From: H111-94 sp034436045
Lineage (GTDB): Bacteria; Chloroflexota; Ktedonobacteria; Ktedonobacterales; Ktedonobacteraceae
Assembly: GCA_034436045.1 (NCBI GenBank)
Contig: DAOTVZ010000056.1
Span: 1 to 8,741, forward strand
Length of the DNA: 8,741 nucleotides
Reading direction: 5' to 3'
This document shows positions 6,023 through 8,741 of this stretch, in pieces; positions within the stretch are counted from its first letter, which is position 1, and every line of letters begins with the position of its first letter. The notes beneath the pieces are model-generated. The model made no database searches. It worked only from the letters and a program-made list of their open reading frames with translations, and was not told where the DNA came from. Made by a program: the position numbers and the translations under genes.

Positions 6023-6958
6023 ATGATCTTCTTGAGCTGGATTACGCTATGTTTGCGTCTCCTCGTTGCTGCCGTGTTTGTGACGTATGCTTGCGGGAAG
6101 CTACGTCATCCTTCGCAGTTTGCTGCGGTGATTCGTAGCCATCGACTTATCCCTGACACGATGAGTAATGCCGTTGCCTGGGGGCTGACACTGCTGGAAC
6201 TGGTGTTGGGGGGCTTGTTCCTCTTCAATGTTTTCCCGCTGATCATAGGGATTGCCATTGGCGTCTTACTCATCCTATTTAGTGCCATCTTGCTCCGTGC
6301 GCGTTTAACGCCCCGGCTCAATGTGACGAGCTGTGGGTGTGCTGGCGCGAGCAATCGGAAAACTTCGCTGGAGCAGGCACTCTTCCGTAATCTGTTGTTG
6401 CTCTGTGCCATAGGTGCGATAGTTGTCACGATGAGCATAATGCATTTCCCTGTTGTGTCATTGTGGCTATTGCTGCTGATCGAGTGTATACTACTGGTGT
6501 GCATTGTATTTGGAGCGGTCGGTGTACAGACGCGCCTGTTTGCCTCGTTACTGCGGGTCTGCAATATTCAGTTGATCCGCAGGCAAGGTGGCGGCACTGC
6601 TGTAGCGATCATGCAGCGTGAACGGCGTTCCTTCATCAAATGGAGCGTGCAACTGGGTGTTGCCGCTCTTGTAGGGGCTGTGGTTCTCTGGAATGGAACG
6701 GCGGATGTATTAGCAGTGTCACCCACTGTGGCTATAGCACCTTGCCCGAACAATGAGTCTTGCGACTGCGGGCCAGGAGGAAGCGGACCCTGGTCTGGTG
6801 ATTGTGAGCAGTCTTGGAATTGTACGGGACATGAAGGTGAGTTCGTACCAATAACCTGGTTCTGTGTTGTCTATTGCTGCGGTTCTGGCAACTCATGCAA
6901 ATATTATAGATATCAGCAAGGTACTGTATACTGCGCACCTCCTGGTGGAGGATGTTAG
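6023..6958 (+). CDS. MauE-like membrane protein fused to a Tat-motif, Cys-rich domain
   Basis: This 311-residue protein has two parts. Residues 1-196 resemble MauE/DoxX-type redox membrane proteins: membrane helices at about 5-22, 47-70, 72-91, 119-139 and 143-168, with CGKLRHPSQFA at 24-34 and SCGCAG at 103-108, matching the family's CGC motif. MauE is needed, with MauD, to form disulfides in the methylamine dehydrogenase light chain MauA. Residues 197-311 begin MQRERRSFIKW, a twin-arginine motif before a hydrophobic stretch (208-224). They then give a soluble tail with 11 Cys (241, 247, 249, 261, 267, 281, 285, 286, 292, 304, 311), a CC pair and three Trp (257, 265, 279), ending GGGC. This recalls MauA in layout, but no homology is proven. 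ATG 6023 has AAAGGAAG upstream; an in-frame ATG at 5918 lacks a site. ATG 6611 (Met197) could start a separate Tat substrate, but its RBS is poor. Confidence 0.75.
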   Translation: MIFLSWITLCLRLLVAAVFVTYACGKLRHPSQFAAVIRSHRLIPDTMSNAVAWGLTLLELVLGGLFLFNVFPLIIGIAIGVLLILFSAILLRARLTPRLNVTSCGCAGASNRKTSLEQALFRNLLLLCAIGAIVVTMSIMHFPVVSLWLLLLIECILLVCIVFGAVGVQTRLFASLLRVCNIQLIRRQGGGTAVAIMQRERRSFIKWSVQLGVAALVGAVVLWNGTADVLAVSPTVAIAPCPNNESCDCGPGGSGPWSGDCEQSWNCTGHEGEFVPITWFCVVYCCGSGNSCKYYRYQQGTVYCAPPGGGC

Positions 6959-7014
6959 CAGGTCAGAGGGACTGCGTGTTTGTACTGTTTTATCCTTGAT
7001 TAAGGAGTACACCG

Positions 7015-7431
7015 ATGATTACCTACCCGATTACATTGAAGTCTGATCCTGAGCAGCCGGGTGTTCTCCACCGCTTCGAGCTTGTTGAAGGAAGCACGGA
7101 AGGTGATGGCTTTGAACTCATCAGTACCTGGCTACAACTTCCGTCCACGAAGGACGCAACCGATGTGTGCCCGTTTTGTGGAGCGACGCTGGAGCTTCCA
7201 GACGGGAGCCTGGAGGCTCATCTCAAGAGATACCAGGCTGAACACGGTGGCCAGGATAAGATTGTAAGGATTGTCCATCGCCATAAAGGGCCAGCCCCGC
7301 ATTTCATTCCGCCGGGGTGGACCGTTGCGGATGAGAAGACCGACAGGTCGAAGTTCCTAAGCTTCAAGGAGTATATACAGCTATTGAAGTCCTCTGAGCA
7401 GAAGCCTGCTGGTGGCATGCCTATGTCGTAG
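7015..7431 (+). CDS. Small C2H2-like zinc-finger protein, copy 1, unknown function
   Basis: This is a 138-residue cytoplasmic protein with no signal sequence or membrane helix; I do not recognise the family. It opens MITYPITLK, followed by a conserved core STEGDGFELISTWLQL. A putative metal site follows, CPFC (52-55) then H69 and H77, with spacing C-x2-C-x13-H-x7-H, embedded in PDGSLEAHLKRYQAEHGG. A variable tail follows from about residue 90 (HKGPAPHFIPPG, then a basic/amphipathic end). Binding of one Zn2+ is inferred from the spacing; DNA, RNA or protein could be the partner. AAGGAG lies 7 nt before the ATG. It follows the Cys-rich fusion by 56 nt on the same strand, so an operon is likely. 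A second copy lies 135 nt downstream, and the core is much better conserved between them than the tail. Confidence 0.8.
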   Translation: MITYPITLKSDPEQPGVLHRFELVEGSTEGDGFELISTWLQLPSTKDATDVCPFCGATLELPDGSLEAHLKRYQAEHGGQDKIVRIVHRHKGPAPHFIPPGWTVADEKTDRSKFLSFKEYIQLLKSSEQKPAGGMPMS

Positions 7432-7527
7432 GTCTTTTCTGCCCGTAGAGGCAGTGGGCAGGAATGCGATGTTTATGAATATCAAGCTGGTGAAGTATAT
7501 TGTTCTTCCTCTGGTGGTGGATGCTAA
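7432..7527 (+). pseudogene. Remnant of a second Cys-rich domain C-terminus
   Basis: Read in the frame of the preceding gene, directly after its TAG, this gives VFSARRGSGQECDVYEY, continues QAGEVYCSSSGGGC and then stops at TAA (7525-7527). It aligns to the last 29 residues of the MauE fusion (VVYCCGSGNSCKYYRYQQG...VYCAPPGGGC): Y-x-YQ-x-G-x-VYC-x3-GGGC is shared, with all cysteines after the lost CC pair retained. No ATG with a ribosome site begins this frame, so it is a fragment left by tandem duplication. If the TAG were read through, it would add 31 residues to the first small protein; I consider that less likely. Confidence 0.65.
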
Positions 7528-7566
7528 CTTAGAGAGGCATTTTCTCAGAAAGGGAGTAGAACGACG

Positions 7567-7953
7567 ATGACGACATATCCACTTCCATTGAAGGCTGTAG
7601 CGCAGCAAAATGATATCCCTCATACCTTTAGGGTTGTTGAGGGAGACACGGAAGGTAATGGTTTTGAACACATCAGTACTTGGCTACAGCTTTCACGGAC
7701 AAAAAAGACGACATACAGATGCGGGGCCTGTGGGGCAGTCTTTGAGATGCCAGATGGGAGCCTGGAAGCTCACCTCAAAAAATATCAGGCAGAGCATGGT
7801 GGTAATGATGCTATTGTACGTATAATCTATGCCCATCATGGGCCTCGACCTGCTACCCTTCCTCCTGGTATAGTAGTTGTCACTGACAAGACGAAGAGAA
7901 GGAGCCTTAAAGAGGTTCTCCAGATGCAGGAGAACTCTCAGCAGGGGTCTTAG
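7567..7953 (+). CDS. Small C2H2-like zinc-finger protein, copy 2, unknown function
   Basis: This 128-residue paralogue of the gene at 7015-7431 starts MTTYPLPLK. It keeps the core VVEGDTEGNGFEHISTWLQL, the cysteines CGAC (52-55), and H69 and H77 within PDGSLEAHLKKYQAEHGG, so the putative metal site is intact. Identity to copy 1 is about 60% over 110 residues. The tail is shorter and diverges (RRSLKEVLQMQENSQQGS). AAGGGAG lies 10 nt before the ATG, and a separate start from copy 1 is clear. Both copies keep their metal ligands and reading frames, so both appear to be under selection rather than one decaying. A perfect hairpin (7970-8006) follows the stop and may end the operon. Function is unknown. 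Confidence 0.8.
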   Translation: MTTYPLPLKAVAQQNDIPHTFRVVEGDTEGNGFEHISTWLQLSRTKKTTYRCGACGAVFEMPDGSLEAHLKKYQAEHGGNDAIVRIIYAHHGPRPATLPPGIVVVTDKTKRRSLKEVLQMQENSQQGS

Positions 7954-7969
7954 TAGATACAGACCTTCT

Positions 7970-8006
7970 TATCCCTCTGCTCGCCATTATTGCGAGCAGA
8001 GGGATA
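7970..8006 (+). terminator. Perfect 15-bp hairpin after the small-gene pair
   Basis: TATCCCTCTGCTCGC (7970-7984) and GCGAGCAGAGGGATA (7992-8006) pair perfectly around the loop CATTATT. It begins 17 bases after the stop of the second small gene and ends 32 bases before the next ATG. The stem is very stable, but the following bases (GATAGAATTG) lack a U-tract. It could be a terminator that works without U, an mRNA-end stabiliser or a processing site. Confidence 0.6.
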
Positions 8007-8038
8007 GATAGAATTGTAGAATGGGAGAAATATCTGTT

Positions 8039-8741
8039 ATGCCTGCACCATCTTTGTTCAAGCGTCGCCAGCTTGTTCGTCTTGGTGGAGTGGGGGTAGC
8101 GGGTTTACTGGCTGGGGCAGCGGTCACGAAAGCGGTCGATGTCTATGCTCATCCTCCTGTCACATCTGGCATACAGCCTTTGCAACAGCATGATATGCAA
8201 GCGTATATCGACCTCGACGGCTTCGAGCAGCAGTTTCTGACGAAATCGGCTGACATCAAGCAGATTTGGGACTTTGTAACGGTGGAGCAGATTCAGCCGC
8301 AAGGATTGACGGCGGTGAGAAATGCGCTCAATGCGTTCCAGTTCATTTACAACAAGACGCTCTACGCCGTGCTTTGCTTGCGAGGGGGGGCAGTCATCTA
8401 TGCGCTCGATGATGCAATATGGGCAAAATATGACCTTCTCGCGTTATCGGGCCAGAAGATAGGCGCAGCCGTAACAGGGAATCCATGCTATCGCCGTCGG
8501 ACAGCCGATAATGGCGCGCTGAGTCCAGATGACCCACAGAGTCTCTATCAAGATGCCAGTTTGCAGGCTCTAGTGCAACGTGGTTCACATCTTGCTGTGT
8601 GTCATGATGCGCTCAGTGGACTGGCCGTGCAGCTTGCGCAACAACATGGTATACCCTTTGCAGATGTTTTGGCCGAGTTGGCAGCTCATCTTGTCGCTGG
8701 CGCTCAGCAGACTCCTTCGGGTAGTTCACTGATTGCTGTTG
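8039..8741 (+). CDS. Tat-exported DsrE-like protein, N-terminal part
   Basis: The frame is open for 234 codons from ATG 8039 to the window edge, so the C-terminus is missing. The N-terminus is a twin-arginine signal: FKRRQLVRLGG (7-17), then a hydrophobic Ala/Gly/Val stretch (17-29) and a likely cleavage near VYA at 35-37. The mature part has a pattern I associate with DsrE/DsrF-like sulfur-handling folds, often mislabelled 'transcriptional initiation protein Tat': ALNAFQFIYNKTLYAVLCLRG (about 96-115), VIYALDDAIWAKYDL (119-133) and LVQRGSHLAVCHDALSGLA (178-196). Cys188 in VCHDA is a candidate reactive cysteine; Cys113 and Cys150 are others. The protein should act outside the cytoplasmic membrane. 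GGGAGA lies 10 nt before the ATG. The hairpin at 7970-8006 separates it from the upstream operon, so linkage is uncertain. Export is well supported; the fold is moderately supported. Confidence 0.7.
   Translation, partial: MPAPSLFKRRQLVRLGGVGVAGLLAGAAVTKAVDVYAHPPVTSGIQPLQQHDMQAYIDLDGFEQQFLTKSADIKQIWDFVTVEQIQPQGLTAVRNALNAFQFIYNKTLYAVLCLRGGAVIYALDDAIWAKYDLLALSGQKIGAAVTGNPCYRRRTADNGALSPDDPQSLYQDASLQALVQRGSHLAVCHDALSGLAVQLAQQHGIPFADVLAELAAHLVAGAQQTPSGSSLIAV

Larger units (their letters stand above)
6869..7953 (+). repeat. Tandem duplication of a Cys-rich tail plus small gene unit
   Basis: Unit 1 (about 6869-7431) contains the last 29 codons of the Cys-rich domain, its stop, a 56-nt gap and the 138-residue small gene. 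Unit 2 (7432-7953) contains a copy of that tail, its stop, a 39-nt gap and the 128-residue small gene, in the same order. The tails match as GSGxxCxxYxYQxGxVYCxxxGGGC-stop, and the small proteins are about 60% identical over their first 110 residues. The junction falls exactly at the stop codon of the first small gene. Nucleotide divergence is considerable, so the event is not recent. Confidence 0.7.

Noticed and set aside
6106..6938. Three minus-strand ORFs antisense to the MauE fusion
   Set aside because: The plus-strand frame has coherent helices, motifs and a ribosome site; the antisense frames are shadows with no domain.
1..8741. tRNA, rRNA, insertion sequence or attachment sites
   Set aside because: I found no tRNA-like cloverleaf, rRNA segment, transposase frame or terminal inverted repeats with target duplications.

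Overview
The window is bacterial chromosomal DNA of intermediate GC, with AGGAGG-type ribosome binding sites, sigma70-like promoters and several twin-arginine (Tat) signal sequences. A MauE-like/Cys-rich fusion, a Dna2-like nuclease-helicase, a sensorless NarL/DegS-type histidine kinase and a Tat-exported DsrE-like protein together would suit a large-genome Chloroflexota lineage such as Ktedonobacteria. That placement is an impression from gene content, not a phylogenetic result.

Layout. (1) Bases 1-1096, minus strand: a promoter, rplI (ribosomal protein L9) and a cation/H+ antiporter gene (cax type) cut by the window edge. The two genes are 48 bp apart, with a perfect hairpin between them. 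(2) Bases 1097-1416: a divergent intergenic region with two dyads, one of them just upstream of the next gene. (3) Bases 1417-2094, plus strand: a short histidine kinase with no sensor domain and no adjacent response regulator. (4) Bases 2220-5477, minus strand: a complete 1064-residue Dna2-like protein with an Fe-S PD-(D/E)XK nuclease and an SF1 helicase, behind a near-consensus promoter. (5) Bases 5478-6022: an AT-rich stretch with a T14 tract next to a perfect TATAAT. It is followed by a leader of about 370 nt with several strong hairpins and two tiny candidate ORFs. (6) Bases 6023-7953, plus strand: a MauE-like membrane protein fused in one frame to a Tat-motif, 11-cysteine C-terminal domain, then two tandem paralogues of an unrecognised small C2H2-like protein. 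Between the paralogues lies an in-frame remnant of the Cys-rich tail, showing that a tail-plus-small-gene unit was duplicated. (7) Bases 7970-8741, plus strand: a perfect 15-bp hairpin, then a Tat-exported DsrE-like protein that runs off the window.

The first half is housekeeping genes plus a DNA-repair type enzyme. The most interesting part is 5620-7953. MauE in methylamine dehydrogenase systems helps form disulfides in the Tat-exported, Cys-rich MauA subunit. Here a MauE-like domain and a small Tat-motif, Cys-rich domain are joined in one polypeptide, behind an unusual structured leader and beside duplicated small zinc-finger-like genes. A self-contained system for making a disulfide-rich exported protein is a reasonable hypothesis. 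No MauD, MauG or heavy-chain gene is visible in the window, and the function remains unknown.
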